Shown: positions 24,409 to 33,803, numbered from the stretch's first letter. The stretch: 45,111 nucleotides of DNA from CAZLYX01 sp964563885 (GCA_964563885.1 CAZLYX010000011.1:1-45111), one strand, 5' to 3'. The notes: generated by a model not told the origin, from the sequence alone. Numbers and translations are program-made.

Positions 24409-25803
24409 TTACTGAGGCGTATAACGACCAGCCATTGCTTTATAAATCATGTTTTCATACTTAAGAATTTCATAACGCTGATTAAGCACATTTTGTGCAG
24501 AACTGTGTTCAGTATTAAGCGCTTCCAACCAATTTTTCAATTCACTTTTTCCATATTTATAGCGCGCGCTGTGATAACGACTATTTTTCTGATCGAATAA
24601 GTTTTTTTGGCGAGCATTGGCCAATGTTTGGCCACTAAGCTGATATTGACGGTAAAAGGTGTTTACTTCATTTAGTGCTGTAGTAAGCGTTTGTTCAAAA
24701 TTAAGCTTAGCACTCTCAAAATTTGCTTCTGACGTTTTATTTTCCCACTTGAGCGTTTGCCAATCTAAAAACGGCAAACTGATGCTGGCTGAGCCACCTA
24801 AAAATGGTATATCAAACATGGTTTTGGCTTTGCTTGAAGCACTGCTTAAGCTTGCTCCCAAGGTTATTTTAGGATACCAACTGCGTTTTTGTGCATCTAA
24901 ATTTCGCATGGCAGATTGCAAACGGTACTCTGCAGCTAATAAATCAGGGCGGTTGGCCAATACAGAAATAGGTATATCTAAATTCACTGGCACATGCACA
25001 CCCAAAGTATAGTTTTCAGTTACAGCAGCTATTGCTTCTGCTGGTTTAAGATTAAGCAGATTACGCAAAACTTGCTCTAAATTCTCACGATTGGTTTGTA
25101 ATACCAATAAATTATTTTGTGCACTCAATACATTTTGTTGCGCCTGTGTTGCTTCATTGGCCGAAACTTTGCCATATTTATATTTAGCAGCTGCAATACG
25201 ATTGATTTCTTGATACTGAGTAAGATTTTTATTGCTTAGCGTAATAGCTTCATTTAAATAAGCGATATTAAAATACGCGTCAGTAATATTATTAATCAGA
25301 GCTAAACGTGACGCAGCCAAATCTTGTGCAGTAGCTTGGTATTCCCATACTTTAGCATCTGCTTGAGCGCTGACTTTTTTCCATAAATCAAGCTCATAGC
25401 TTAAACCAAGCTGGCTACTAAAATTATTGGTATTACCACCGTTTTTTAGATTCTGAGACGTACTGGCGCCAAAGGAGCCATTAAAACTCGGCACCAAATT
25501 TGCGCCTAAAATATTGGCCTGATACAAGGCTTTGTTGACATTTAAAGCAGCTTGTTTCAAGTTAATATTATTAGCCAAAGCCTGTTCTAATAAGGCATTG
25601 AGTTTATCGTCTTGATAGACTAACCACCACTGCTGATCCGCATGATAGCGCTGGGCTACTTCAGCCGCAGGCATCACGTTGCCCGTTGCTGCTAAGCTCA
25701 ACTTAGAATCTGCTTGATGACTATTGGCGCAACTACTCAGCATTATCGCCATGATCACACCAGAAGCTGCCTGAGAAACAATGTACTTACTTCGTTTTAA
25801 CAC
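24409..25803 (-). CDS. Outer-membrane efflux lipoprotein (TolC/NodT family)
   Basis: The outer-membrane channel of a tripartite exporter. A lipoprotein signal (SGVIMAIMLSSC, Cys25) is followed by the periplasmic helical barrel built of two repeated halves. The family's recurring SLGLSYELDLWKKVSAQADA-type motif, NRPDLLAAEYRLQSAMRNLDAQKRSWYPKITLGAS and the second-half equivalents are present. The 464 residues match NodT-type channels. It lies 69 bases after macB and is probably the third gene of the operon. Other Neisseria use MtrE for this, so a dedicated channel is notable. Confidence 0.88.
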   Translation of the reverse strand: MLKRSKYIVSQAASGVIMAIMLSSCANSHQADSKLSLAATGNVMPAAEVAQRYHADQQWWLVYQDDKLNALLEQALANNINLKQAALNVNKALYQANILGANLVPSFNGSFGASTSQNLKNGGNTNNFSSQLGLSYELDLWKKVSAQADAKVWEYQATAQDLAASRLALINNITDAYFNIAYLNEAITLSNKNLTQYQEINRIAAAKYKYGKVSANEATQAQQNVLSAQNNLLVLQTNRENLEQVLRNLLNLKPAEAIAAVTENYTLGVHVPVNLDIPISVLANRPDLLAAEYRLQSAMRNLDAQKRSWYPKITLGASLSSASSKAKTMFDIPFLGGSASISLPFLDWQTLKWENKTSEANFESAKLNFEQTLTTALNEVNTFYRQYQLSGQTLANARQKNLFDQKNSRYHSARYKYGKSELKNWLEALNTEHSSAQNVLNQRYEILKYENMIYKAMAGRYTPQ

Positions 25804-25854
25804 AGTCTGTTCCCATACAAATTATGTTTTCAGGTAGCTTTTAAATTGATATTA

Positions 25855-25866
25855 AGGCTACCTGAA
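25855..25866 (+). repeat. DUS between macB and the channel gene
   Basis: Exact AGGCTACCTGAA. It faces a one-mismatch copy TTCAGGTAGCTT at 25829-25840, so the two could form a weak hairpin within the operon. Confidence 0.85.
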
Positions 25867-25872
25867 CGTTAT

Positions 25873-27813
25873 TTAATCTCGCGCCAATGCGTCAATTGGG
25901 TTGAGCTTGGAAGCATTTTTAGCAGGCATAAACCCAAACAAAACACCAATAATGGTAGAACTGGCAACAGCGGCAACAATCGACATCACTGAAAACGTCA
26001 TTGCAAAACTGGATGAAAGTGAGTTGAACAGCAAGCTAAGACCATACGAAAATAAGACGCCAACCAAGCCACCAATCAAACAAATTAAAATAGCTTCAAT
26101 CAAAAACTGCTGCAAAATATTCAATCGCCGCGCGCCAATCGCCATACGTATTCCAATTTCTTTGGTGCGCTCAGTGACAGAAACCAGCATGATGTTCATC
26201 ACCCCAATTCCACCGACCACTAATGAAATCAAGGCAATAGATGAAATAAGCAAAGTCATGGTACCGGTGGTGCTTTCGACGGTTTCTTTAATGCTGTCGC
26301 TGTTACGCATAAAAAAGTCTTCACTGCCATGGCGCACCACCAATAAGTCTTTGAGATTTTGTTCTGCTATCTTTGAGCTTACAGTGTCTTTTACTTTTAC
26401 AGTTATCGAGCTGATATAGGTTTGACCAGTAATTTTATGCATAACAGTGGTGTAAGGTGCCCATAATTGTAAATTATCACTGCTGGTGAACGCGCTGTTG
26501 TCTTTTTGAGTGACGCCAATAATACGCAATGGCCGTTTTTTAAACTGCACAATTTGGCCTAATGGATTGGTGCCATCACCAAATAATTGTTTTTTCGTAT
26601 TTTGATCAATCACCACCACCTGGTTGTTGGCTGCCACATCTGAAGCGTCATAAAAACGACCGCTTTCAATCTTGATGCCGCGTACATCAAAAAATTGTTC
26701 GCCCGCGCCAAAAAGCTGGGCATTGAGATTGATATTATGAAACGTTAGCGTGCCATTACTCGTGGTTTGAGGTGTTGCACTCTCCACATAACTTTGATCG
26801 GCAATAACTTCAGAATCGTCAATTGTTAACGTTTTAATTCGGCTAGAACGCCTATCACCAAAGCCTTTTCCTGGGTTAATACTAATCGTATTAGTGCCCA
26901 TTGAGCTGATATTTTCTAAGATTTTTTCTTGTGAACCACGACCCAGTGCCACTACAGACACCACCGATGCAATGCCAATAATAATACCTAACATGGTGAG
27001 CAATGAACGTAATTTATGCGCCAAAATAGCCTGAACAGACATTTTAAAAGATTCTATAAACTGATCTTTATAAAATAACCAAGAAGAGCGCTCTTGAATA
27101 CTGCTCACTTGGCTGGGGGGAATCTCTGTATTTTTACTTTCGTCTGCAATCACACAACCATCACGAAGCTCAATGATACGATTAGCGTTGGCGGCAATAC
27201 CTGGATCATGAGTAACCAAAATGACCGTATGACCTTGCTGATGTAAATCATGAATGATGTCCATCACATTTTGGCCTGATGCAGTGTCTAGCGCGCCAGT
27301 AGGCTCGTCAGCCAGAATAATCTCACCGCCATTCATTAAAGCACGAGCAATGCTCACTCGCTGCTGCTGTCCACCTGACAACTCATGTGGTTTATTATTT
27401 GCTTTTTCAGGTAGCCCCAAATCAGCCAGTAATTGCTCTGCCCTTGCATGACGTTCAGCTTCGCCAACACCCGCATAGACAGCAGGTAGCGCTACGTTAT
27501 CGCGCGCATTCAGTGAACCGAGTAAGTTGTAGCGCTGAAAAATAAATCCAAAACGTTTACGCCGTAAACCAGCCAACTGGTCTGGCTCCATTTGCGCTGT
27601 TTCAATGCCATCGATGCGATAAGATCCGGAAGTGGCTGTATCTAAGCAGCCCAGAATATTCATCAGCGTAGATTTACCCGAGCCAGATTGCCCTATAATC
27701 GCGACAAAATCTCCTTTTTCAATGGAAATGCTGATGTCCCTGAGTACATGCACTTGGCTAGCGCCACTACCAAAGTAGCGATTAACATTTTTACATTCAA
27801 TTAATTTAGCCAT
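25873..27813 (-). CDS. macB: MacB-type ABC exporter (ATPase and permease)
   Basis: A fused ATPase-permease for tripartite export of macrolides, peptides or lipids. The N-terminal nucleotide-binding domain has Walker A GQSGSGKST, Q-loop FIFQRYNLL, signature LSGGQQQRVSIARAL, Walker B IILADEPTGALD and switch VILVTHD. After a linker come TM1 (LRSLLTMLGIIIGIASVVSVVALG), a large periplasmic domain and three C-terminal TM helices of the FtsX type. I start it at MAKLIECK (27813), one base after the macA stop, giving 646 residues; a longer frame is not supported. Confidence 0.94.
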   Translation of the reverse strand: MAKLIECKNVNRYFGSGASQVHVLRDISISIEKGDFVAIIGQSGSGKSTLMNILGCLDTATSGSYRIDGIETAQMEPDQLAGLRRKRFGFIFQRYNLLGSLNARDNVALPAVYAGVGEAERHARAEQLLADLGLPEKANNKPHELSGGQQQRVSIARALMNGGEIILADEPTGALDTASGQNVMDIIHDLHQQGHTVILVTHDPGIAANANRIIELRDGCVIADESKNTEIPPSQVSSIQERSSWLFYKDQFIESFKMSVQAILAHKLRSLLTMLGIIIGIASVVSVVALGRGSQEKILENISSMGTNTISINPGKGFGDRRSSRIKTLTIDDSEVIADQSYVESATPQTTSNGTLTFHNINLNAQLFGAGEQFFDVRGIKIESGRFYDASDVAANNQVVVIDQNTKKQLFGDGTNPLGQIVQFKKRPLRIIGVTQKDNSAFTSSDNLQLWAPYTTVMHKITGQTYISSITVKVKDTVSSKIAEQNLKDLLVVRHGSEDFFMRNSDSIKETVESTTGTMTLLISSIALISLVVGGIGVMNIMLVSVTERTKEIGIRMAIGARRLNILQQFLIEAILICLIGGLVGVLFSYGLSLLFNSLSSSFAMTFSVMSIVAAVASSTIIGVLFGFMPAKNASKLNPIDALARD

Positions 27814-27814
27814 A

Positions 27815-28996
27815 TTACATTCTCGGCGGACCCATGCGACTACCTGATGGATTCGGCTGACTCGGCTTACTACCATCTATCTCAGATAAAATGACTTTTT
27901 CACCTTCACTCAAGCCTGATTTCACTTCGGTACTCATATTATCGGTTAAGCCCGTGACAACAGCTTTTTCTACGGGCAGGTTATCTGCGGTTAGCACTCG
28001 CACAATTTTTTTATCGCCACGCGGTTTAATTGCTAAAGTGGGAACTGCCAACACTTTTTTAACTTCACTGATAACAATGTTATTTTCTGTGGTCATGCCA
28101 ATATACAAAGCACCATCAGGATTAGGCACCATGGCGCGGGCATAATAATAAATCGCAGTATCAGTGGTATCGGTAGTAGAGGTATAACTTCCTCGCGACA
28201 TGGTGGTGAGACCCGGATCAATAGTATCCAACACTGCTTCTCGTACATTATTAGGCTGAGACAACGTGGTGAACGTGAGTTTTAGCCCCGCCTTTACTTT
28301 ATTGGCATCGCCTTCAGCAATTTGCATCTTGTTCAACATTTCAGCTAAATCAGCTACCTGAACAATAGTTGGCGTATTTTGATTTGCATTCACAGTTTGT
28401 CCTTCTTCAACTGGAATCGCTACCACCGTGCCATCAATAGGTGATGCAATGCGGGTATAGCCTAAATCAGCCTCAGACGTATTAATCGCAATTTGAGTTT
28501 GATGAATAATCGACTTCAATTCAGCGACTGTGGCTTTCGCCGCCGCCAATGCATCTTCCGCATCTTCTAGTTCTTGCTTAGACGTAGCATCTTCAAGCCA
28601 CAGTGATTTCTCTCGCTTAAACTTCTTTTCTGAGCTTTTCAAGGTAATAACAGCAGATACCAATTTAGACTGATAAGTGCCTAACTTGGCTTTCTCCGTA
28701 TTAAGGGTATTGATTTGAGTGGTTGAATCAATTTCAGCAATTAAGTCACCTTTTTTAATTTTCTGGCCCAGTTTCACATGCAATTTCTTAATCTGACCAG
28801 ATGCTTGCGAGCCAACATCAACCAATTGAGCTGCTGCAATTTCCCCCGTCGCACTTACAGTTTGAAGAATATCGGTTCTTTTAACTGGCTCAGTGAGATA
28901 GGCAATCTCATTTTTTGGTTTCAACCACGTCCAAGCACCCCAGCTTACAGCTGCTAGCAACAAGAGCAACACTCCCCATTTTACAAACTTACCCAT
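27815..28996 (-). CDS. macA: MacA-type periplasmic adaptor of the ABC exporter
   Basis: The membrane-fusion protein bridging MacB and the outer-membrane channel. From ATG 28996 (MGKFVKWG; AGGA upstream) it has 393 residues. It has one N-terminal TM segment, a lipoyl half-motif (GEIAAAQLVDVGSQASGQIKKLHVKLGQKIKKGDLIAEID in outline), an alpha-helical hairpin (~90-170), the second lipoyl half DLGYTRIASPIDGTVVAIPVEEGQTV, and beta-barrel domains. The C-terminus is rich in Gly/Pro/Arg. The gene heads the operon and is preceded by a 15-bp palindrome. Confidence 0.93.
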   Translation of the reverse strand: MGKFVKWGVLLLLLAAVSWGAWTWLKPKNEIAYLTEPVKRTDILQTVSATGEIAAAQLVDVGSQASGQIKKLHVKLGQKIKKGDLIAEIDSTTQINTLNTEKAKLGTYQSKLVSAVITLKSSEKKFKREKSLWLEDATSKQELEDAEDALAAAKATVAELKSIIHQTQIAINTSEADLGYTRIASPIDGTVVAIPVEEGQTVNANQNTPTIVQVADLAEMLNKMQIAEGDANKVKAGLKLTFTTLSQPNNVREAVLDTIDPGLTTMSRGSYTSTTDTTDTAIYYYARAMVPNPDGALYIGMTTENNIVISEVKKVLAVPTLAIKPRGDKKIVRVLTADNLPVEKAVVTGLTDNMSTEVKSGLSEGEKVILSEIDGSKPSQPNPSGSRMGPPRM

Positions 28997-29012
28997 AGCT
29001 AATCCTAAGCAG

Positions 29013-29027
29013 CGGCATGACATGCCG
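29013..29027. promoter_or_regulatory. Palindrome in the macA leader
   Basis: CGGCATG (29013-29019), A, CATGCCG (29021-29027) is a perfect 7-1-7 inverted repeat 17 bases before the macA start. It could be a repressor operator or a leader hairpin. No regulator gene is adjacent. Confidence 0.4.
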
Positions 29028-29455
29028 TTAATTGTTTATTGGTTTTAATAGAAAATCATATTACACACAAAAAGCCACGCCCATCATAGTGCAAATGAGT
29101 GCTCACGCCAAGATTCGTAACATTAGTACAACAGCTGAATCTCTATTTTACGTAAAGAGTTTGCTGCTCAAATTTACATTACACCATTTTTTGAACCGTA
29201 TCTAAACTATCCATCAAAAAAACTTCCTTTACAGAACAACACAAAATACCAGTCAGCCCCATTCTATACCGATTATCCGCAAACTCAACCTGTTGAGATT
29301 TAAACATTTTTTTCAATTTACGTGTTTGCGCGCAGTTTGCTGACTACCTATTTTGAGCTAGAATGTAAATCAATGTCTTGAATAAGATATTTTATATTTG
29401 CAATAAAAAAAACCATTACATTAAACTAAAAATTTTAACTCACTATGTAACCGAC
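29028..29455. other. Intergenic region between divergent macA and the pilin gene
   Basis: No gene seen. It holds the pilin promoter candidate and an upstream inverted repeat CTCAAC/GTTGAG at 29284-29297. Confidence 0.5.
29337..29364 (+). promoter_or_regulatory. Possible promoter of the pilin gene
   Basis: TTGCTG (29337-29342) and TAGAAT (29359-29364) are spaced by 16 bases. This would give a leader of about 85 bases before ATG 29456. Confidence 0.4.
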
Positions 29456-29902
29456 ATGAACCATAAAAAACAAAACAAAAATCAAAACGGTTTCACACTA
29501 ATAGAGCTTCTGATTACCGTCTTAATCTTAGGTATTCTGGCGACTATTTCCTATCCTACCTACCAAAGCTATATATTGAATGGTAGGTTAGAGAGTGCTC
29601 GTTCCGACTTACTGGCCAACACACGTGTTTTAGAAAGCTATTATGCTCGCCATCACACCTTTACTGAGCTCAATGTAGAGCTAAACAAAACAAGCGACAG
29701 TGAAATCGCGTTAAAGCAAAATGAATATTTTAATATTAGTGTAGATCAAGCAAACACTACAGCAGATGAATATGTTTTACGTGCTGATCCAAACAGCGAT
29801 AAGAATCCAAATGAAAAACGATTCTTAATGCTTGAAAGTGGTTCAGTCGTTGCATGCACGCCCTTAGCTGACATTGATCAAAAGAGCTGTGTTGCCTTCT
29901 AA
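29456..29902 (+). CDS. Type IV minor pilin (PilE-like prepilin)
   Basis: A prepilin of 148 residues with leader MNHKKQNKNQNG, cleavage before Phe and the class III hydrophobic helix FTLIELLITVLILGILATISYPTYQSY, including the conserved Glu5. The helix continues as RLESARSDLLANTRVLESYYARHHTF, which resembles the gene just downstream. The C-terminus has two cysteines (VACTPLADIDQKSCVAF) forming the usual disulfide-bounded loop. The start is set by the leader; upstream in-frame codons would place a long extension before it. Its exact role (minor pilin, competence or adhesion) is unknown. Confidence 0.85.
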   Translation: MNHKKQNKNQNGFTLIELLITVLILGILATISYPTYQSYILNGRLESARSDLLANTRVLESYYARHHTFTELNVELNKTSDSEIALKQNEYFNISVDQANTTADEYVLRADPNSDKNPNEKRFLMLESGSVVACTPLADIDQKSCVAF

Positions 29903-29927
29903 TACTACTTTGAAATCCGTAATGTTT

Positions 29928-29961
29928 AAAAAAGCTTGCCAGCATTCTGGCAAGCTTTTTT
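29928..29961. terminator. Terminator between the two pilin genes
   Basis: A perfect 15-bp stem, AAAAAAGCTTGCCAG with its complement around CATT, ending in T6. It is not DUS-based. It implies that the comP-like gene has its own promoter or depends on readthrough. Confidence 0.9.
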
Positions 29962-30023
29962 GTTTTATTTACAAACCAATTAAACTGGCATACCATATGT
30001 AAAACTATTCCATAGGTAACAGT

Positions 30024-30494
30024 ATGCCTGAAAATGAAATTAAACAGAACGGCTTTAGTTTAATCCAGTTATTATTAACTTTAGTCATCCTTGGTATTGT
30101 AGCGGCCATCGCCTATCCAACTTATCAAAACTATATCCGTGATGCACGCATACAAAATGTCCAAAGTAAATTATTAGAAAATGCTCGATTTTTAGAAAAA
30201 TTCTATACTCAAAATTATTCTTTTAAAAAGAACTCAACGACTTGGGCGGCCTTACCGATTACTCAAACTGATCATTTCTGTATCCGCCCCCAAGGCAATG
30301 CCCGTAGCACAGATAGCGAAAAGTTTACTTTAAAAGCCGTAGCATGGAATACTGCGCAAGAGCCTCGCGTCATCCGTATTAACGAAAGCTATACTATTAG
30401 TGTTTGCGAAAGCAGCAAGAGTCGTTGTTCTGACACCGCCGCTTTTTTTTCAGGTTCCAGCGGCACTGATCGCAACTGCCGCGTCATTCACTGA
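30024..30494 (+). CDS. comP: ComP-like minor pilin, probable DUS receptor
   Basis: ComP is the type IV pilin that binds the DNA uptake sequence and gives Neisseriaceae their species-biased transformation. This 156-residue prepilin has leader MPENEIKQNG, then FSLIQLLLTLVILGIVAAIAYPTYQNYIRDAR. Its globular part follows the ComP pattern I recall: LLENARFLEKFYTQNYSFKKNSTTWAALPI, HFCIRPQGNAR, KFTLKAVAW, PRVIRINES, and four cysteines (CIR, SVCES, SRCSD, RNCRV) that would form ComP's two disulfides. Position 5 of the mature helix is Gln, not the nearly universal Glu. AGGT lies before the start. Assignment rests on remembered sequence patterns and context. Confidence 0.8.
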   Translation: MPENEIKQNGFSLIQLLLTLVILGIVAAIAYPTYQNYIRDARIQNVQSKLLENARFLEKFYTQNYSFKKNSTTWAALPITQTDHFCIRPQGNARSTDSEKFTLKAVAWNTAQEPRVIRINESYTISVCESSKSRCSDTAAFFSGSSGTDRNCRVIH

Positions 30495-30497
30495 TAC

Positions 30498-30531
30498 AAA
30501 AGGCTACCTGAATACTTTCAGGTAGCCTTTA
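30498..30531. terminator. Bidirectional terminator, inverted DUS pair
   Basis: AGGCTACCTGAA (30501-30512) and TTCAGGTAGCCT (30517-30528) between convergent comP and clpX. Confidence 0.88.
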
Positions 30532-30552
30532 AAAAATCAAACAATATTGTGC

Positions 30553-31821
30553 TTATGAGTGGACCACTAACTCACTATCATCTTTTTTAAGTAGCTTAGG
30601 CTGCTCACCTTTTTCGATCACGTCCTGATTAATTACTACTTTTTTAACATCATTTAAATCGGGTAATAAATACATCGTATCCAATAAACATTTCTCAACA
30701 ATAGAACGCAAGCCACGTGCTCCCGTTTTGCGTTCCATCGCCAACTTAGCAATACTGCGCAATGCAGAAGGCAAAATTTCTAGCTCAACGCCTTCCATTT
30801 CAAACAATACTTGATACTGCTTAACTAACGCATTTTTAGGCTCAGTCAAAATACTAACCAGTGCTTCTTCATCCAACTCTGCCAACGTTGCGATTACAGG
30901 TAAACGACCAATCAACTCGGGTATCAAACCAAATTTAATCAAATCTTCTGGCTCAACAGTCTCAAACATTTGTGTAATATTAATACTGTCTTCTTTACTG
31001 CTCACCACCGCCCCAAAGCCAATGCTGCCTTTTTCAGTACGCTGACGAATCACTTTTTCCAAACCAGCAAAAGCCCCACCACAAATAAACAAAATGTTGG
31101 TAGTGTCGACATTAATAAACTCTTGATTTGGATGTTTGCGCCCACCTTGTGGTGGCACCGAAGCCACAGTGCCTTCTACCAATTTTAACAAAGCTTGCTG
31201 CACACCCTCACCCGACACATCTCTTGTAATGGAGGGATTATCGCTTTTGCGTGAAATCTTATCAATTTCATCAATATAAACAATTCCACGCTGGGCTTTT
31301 TCTACATCAAAATCACATTTGCCCAATAATTTAGTGATGATCTGTTCAACGTCTTCACCAACATAACCTGCTTCAGTTAATGTTGTAGCATCCGCCATCA
31401 CAAAAGGAACATCAAGTTTATTCGCCAGTGATTGCGCAAGGAATGTTTTACCTGATCCAGTTGGCCCTATTAACAAGATATTGCTTTTCGATAGTTCAAC
31501 TTTGCCACCACCTTTTGGATGACGCAAACGCTTATAATGGTTATAAACAGCTACAGCTAAGGTTTTTTTTGCTTGTTCTTGGCCAATAACGTGCTCATTT
31601 AAATTAGCCACAATCTCAGCAGGAGTAGGCAAGCCACCACTTAGATCATTACTTTCACTTTTAGCATCAGAAGACTCTTCTTCACTGCCACCAGAAGAAA
31701 GCATGGTGTCGCAGGTTTCAACGCACTCATTACAAATGAAAGCGTGTTCACCTTCTATTAAATTTTTTACTTCATCTTCAGGCTTGCCGCAAAACGAACA
31801 GCAACGGTTTTCGTCAGTCAT
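30553..31821 (-). CDS. clpX: ATP-dependent Clp protease ATP-binding subunit ClpX
   Basis: The AAA+ unfoldase that feeds substrates, including ssrA-tagged proteins, to ClpP. The N-terminal zinc-binding domain has four cysteines (CSFCGKPEDEVKNLIEG ... CNECVETC). The AAA module shows Walker A GPTGSGKT, pore loop GYVGEDVE, Walker B IVYIDEIDKI, RKSDNPSITRDVSGEGVQQALLKL, and sensor/box VII RTGARGLRS-like KTGARGLRSIVE. The start is MTDENRCC (31821); nine earlier in-frame residues are unsupported. Length 422 matches the family. clpP is not adjacent. Confidence 0.96.
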   Translation of the reverse strand: MTDENRCCSFCGKPEDEVKNLIEGEHAFICNECVETCDTMLSSGGSEEESSDAKSESNDLSGGLPTPAEIVANLNEHVIGQEQAKKTLAVAVYNHYKRLRHPKGGGKVELSKSNILLIGPTGSGKTFLAQSLANKLDVPFVMADATTLTEAGYVGEDVEQIITKLLGKCDFDVEKAQRGIVYIDEIDKISRKSDNPSITRDVSGEGVQQALLKLVEGTVASVPPQGGRKHPNQEFINVDTTNILFICGGAFAGLEKVIRQRTEKGSIGFGAVVSSKEDSINITQMFETVEPEDLIKFGLIPELIGRLPVIATLAELDEEALVSILTEPKNALVKQYQVLFEMEGVELEILPSALRSIAKLAMERKTGARGLRSIVEKCLLDTMYLLPDLNDVKKVVINQDVIEKGEQPKLLKKDDSELVVHS

Positions 31822-32193
31822 GTAATCGGTTTCTTTATGCTTGTACAATAAAATTTTACGCAGCGTTAGTTACGCAAGAGCTTAGCTTTAATTAGCCGAT
31901 TAGTATAATTAGTATTCGGCCTTAAATCAAACTTCAAGCTTGTATTGTGGTACAAATGATTTATACAGAGGTGATATTGCGTTAATAATCAAAAAAATAG
32001 TTATTAAATGAAAAGTTAGCGTAGTACCACTTTACAAAAAAAGGTTTTATCTTCAAAATAATTTAATGAGAACAACATAAAAACATATTTCTTGGAATAA
32101 AAGCTTGTAAACGATGACTTTTCAATCTTTATTTCATAGCCACAGCACTCATGCTGTCTTAACTTTTTTATTTAACCACCATCGGAATTTATT
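31822..32193. other. Intergenic region between divergent clpX and pbpG
   Basis: AT-rich; no gene, DUS or clear hairpin found. It should contain both promoters, but no -35/-10 pair stands out. Confidence 0.5.
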
Positions 32194-33135
32194 ATGTTGA
32201 TTAAACGCATTTCACGTACTATTTTTCTTACTGCCTGCCTCAGCTTAAGCTTGCCTATTGCTGCTCACGCAGATGACTTAGATGTGTTGGGTCAATTTCT
32301 AGAACAGAACTATCCAACACAAGACGATCCTTTAGGTGCTTTTTTAGTACAGAATCCTGGAGCAGCAATAGAAGCCCAAGCTGCTATTGCTGGGCCACTG
32401 CTCGCTTCGCAGTCTGCTCTAATAATGAACAGCAATACTGGTGAAATCTTATACCAAAAAAACACTAACCGCGTAATGCCAATTGCCTCTATTTCTAAGC
32501 TTATGGCGGCCATGGTGACATTGGATGGCAAATTGGATATGGGGCAAACCATTAGCATCACTGAAAATGAAATTGACCGTTTAAAAGGTACAGGCAGTCG
32601 ATTAAGTATAGGCACTAGCTTATCACGCGGTGAGTTGCTTCATTTAAGTTTAATGAGCAGTGAAAACCGTGCAACCCACGCCTTAGGTAGGACTTATCCA
32701 GGTGGTATGTCTGCTTTTGTTGCCGCAATGAACCGTAAAGCACAAGATTTGGGTATGAGTAATTCACGTTTTTACGAGCCAACAGGCTTGGATTTCCGCA
32801 ATGTTTCTACAGCAAGTGATTTGGGTAAACTAGTACAAGCAGCGAGCAAATATTCACAAATTCGTAATAACAGCACCTCCAATTATGCTTCTGTTAACAC
32901 CAGCAATGGTCGCACGCAAAATTATAAAAACTCTAATGCCTTAGTACGTGAAAACACTTGGAGTATTGATTTGCAAAAAACGGGCTATATCCGCGAAGCA
33001 GGTCGTTCAATGGTGGTGAAAGCCAATGTACAAAACCAACCTGTGATTATTGTGCTGCTTAATTCTCCATCATCCTTGAGTCGCGTTAACGACGCCCGAC
33101 AAATTCGCTCTTGGATGTCTCAACGCAGTTCATAA
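32194..33135 (+). CDS. pbpG: D-alanyl-D-alanine endopeptidase (PBP7/PbpG type)
   Basis: A periplasmic low-molecular-weight penicillin-binding protein that cleaves peptidoglycan cross-links. A signal peptide (RTIFLTACLSLSLPIAAHA) is followed by a ~40-residue linker and the peptidase S11 domain. Catalytic motifs are S99-I-S-K102 (PIASISKLMAAM), SEN in LMSSENRATHALG and KTG in LQKTGYIREAGRSMV. At 313 residues it lacks the C-terminal anchor domain of PBP5-like carboxypeptidases. It is monocistronic with a long DUS hairpin terminator. Confidence 0.9.
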   Translation: MLIKRISRTIFLTACLSLSLPIAAHADDLDVLGQFLEQNYPTQDDPLGAFLVQNPGAAIEAQAAIAGPLLASQSALIMNSNTGEILYQKNTNRVMPIASISKLMAAMVTLDGKLDMGQTISITENEIDRLKGTGSRLSIGTSLSRGELLHLSLMSSENRATHALGRTYPGGMSAFVAAMNRKAQDLGMSNSRFYEPTGLDFRNVSTASDLGKLVQAASKYSQIRNNSTSNYASVNTSNGRTQNYKNSNALVRENTWSIDLQKTGYIREAGRSMVVKANVQNQPVIIVLLNSPSSLSRVNDARQIRSWMSQRSS

Positions 33136-33170
33136 ATGCTGATTTGATTTATAAGCACTACCGTATTTAT

Positions 33171-33221
33171 AAAGGCTACCTGAAAGCATACATTAATAAA
33201 GTATGCTTTCAGGTAGCCTTT
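33171..33221. terminator. Extended DUS hairpin terminator (21-bp stem)
   Basis: Arms 33171-33191 and 33201-33221 pair perfectly around a nine-base AT loop. The outer 12 bases of each arm are the DUS; the inner part (GCATAC/GTATGC) is unique. It lies between convergent pbpG and apt. Confidence 0.9.
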
Positions 33222-33242
33222 ATATTTAAATATATTATTTGA

Positions 33243-33803
33243 TTACATTGAACCTATATTTTGACACAACGTAAATAATGGTACATTTTGATCACGAATA
33301 CGTTGGCCACCAGATAAATCAACAAACTCCAAAATTGCAGCAGCTTCTAACACTTCCCCACCCAATTTTTTAATTAACTCAATCCCCGCCAGCATTGTTC
33401 CGCCGGTAGCCACCAAATCATCCACCAATAGTACTTTGGCGCCTGCCTTAATTGCATCTGTGTGCATCTCAACAGTAGCCTCGCCGTATTCCAACGCATA
33501 ACTCTGAGATATAGTGTCAAATGGTAACTTCCCTTGTTTTCGTATTGGTACAAAACCAACGTTCAATTGATAAGCCAATGCCGCACCAATAATAAAACCA
33601 CGCGCATCTAAACCAGCTACTACATCAACTTGTTGACCCATATAGCGATAGACCAATAAATCCACCAGCAAGCGAAAATACTCAGGGCTTTGCAACACTG
33701 GTGTAATATCATGAAACAAAATACCTGGTTTGGGCCAATTCGGCACTTTACGAATTTTATGCGCTAGCGCATCTAAACCCATCACTTCAGGATGACTTAA
33801 CAT
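33243..33803 (-). CDS. apt: Adenine phosphoribosyltransferase
   Basis: Salvages adenine with PRPP to AMP. Length 186. Seen are KIRKVPNWPKPGILFHDITPVL, VVAGLDARGFIIGAALAY, FVPIRKQGKLP, and the PRPP-binding motif VLLVDDLVATGGTM. AAGGAAGTGGT immediately precedes ATG 33803. Confidence 0.95.
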   Translation of the reverse strand: MLSHPEVMGLDALAHKIRKVPNWPKPGILFHDITPVLQSPEYFRLLVDLLVYRYMGQQVDVVAGLDARGFIIGAALAYQLNVGFVPIRKQGKLPFDTISQSYALEYGEATVEMHTDAIKAGAKVLLVDDLVATGGTMLAGIELIKKLGGEVLEAAAILEFVDLSGGQRIRDQNVPLFTLCQNIGSM

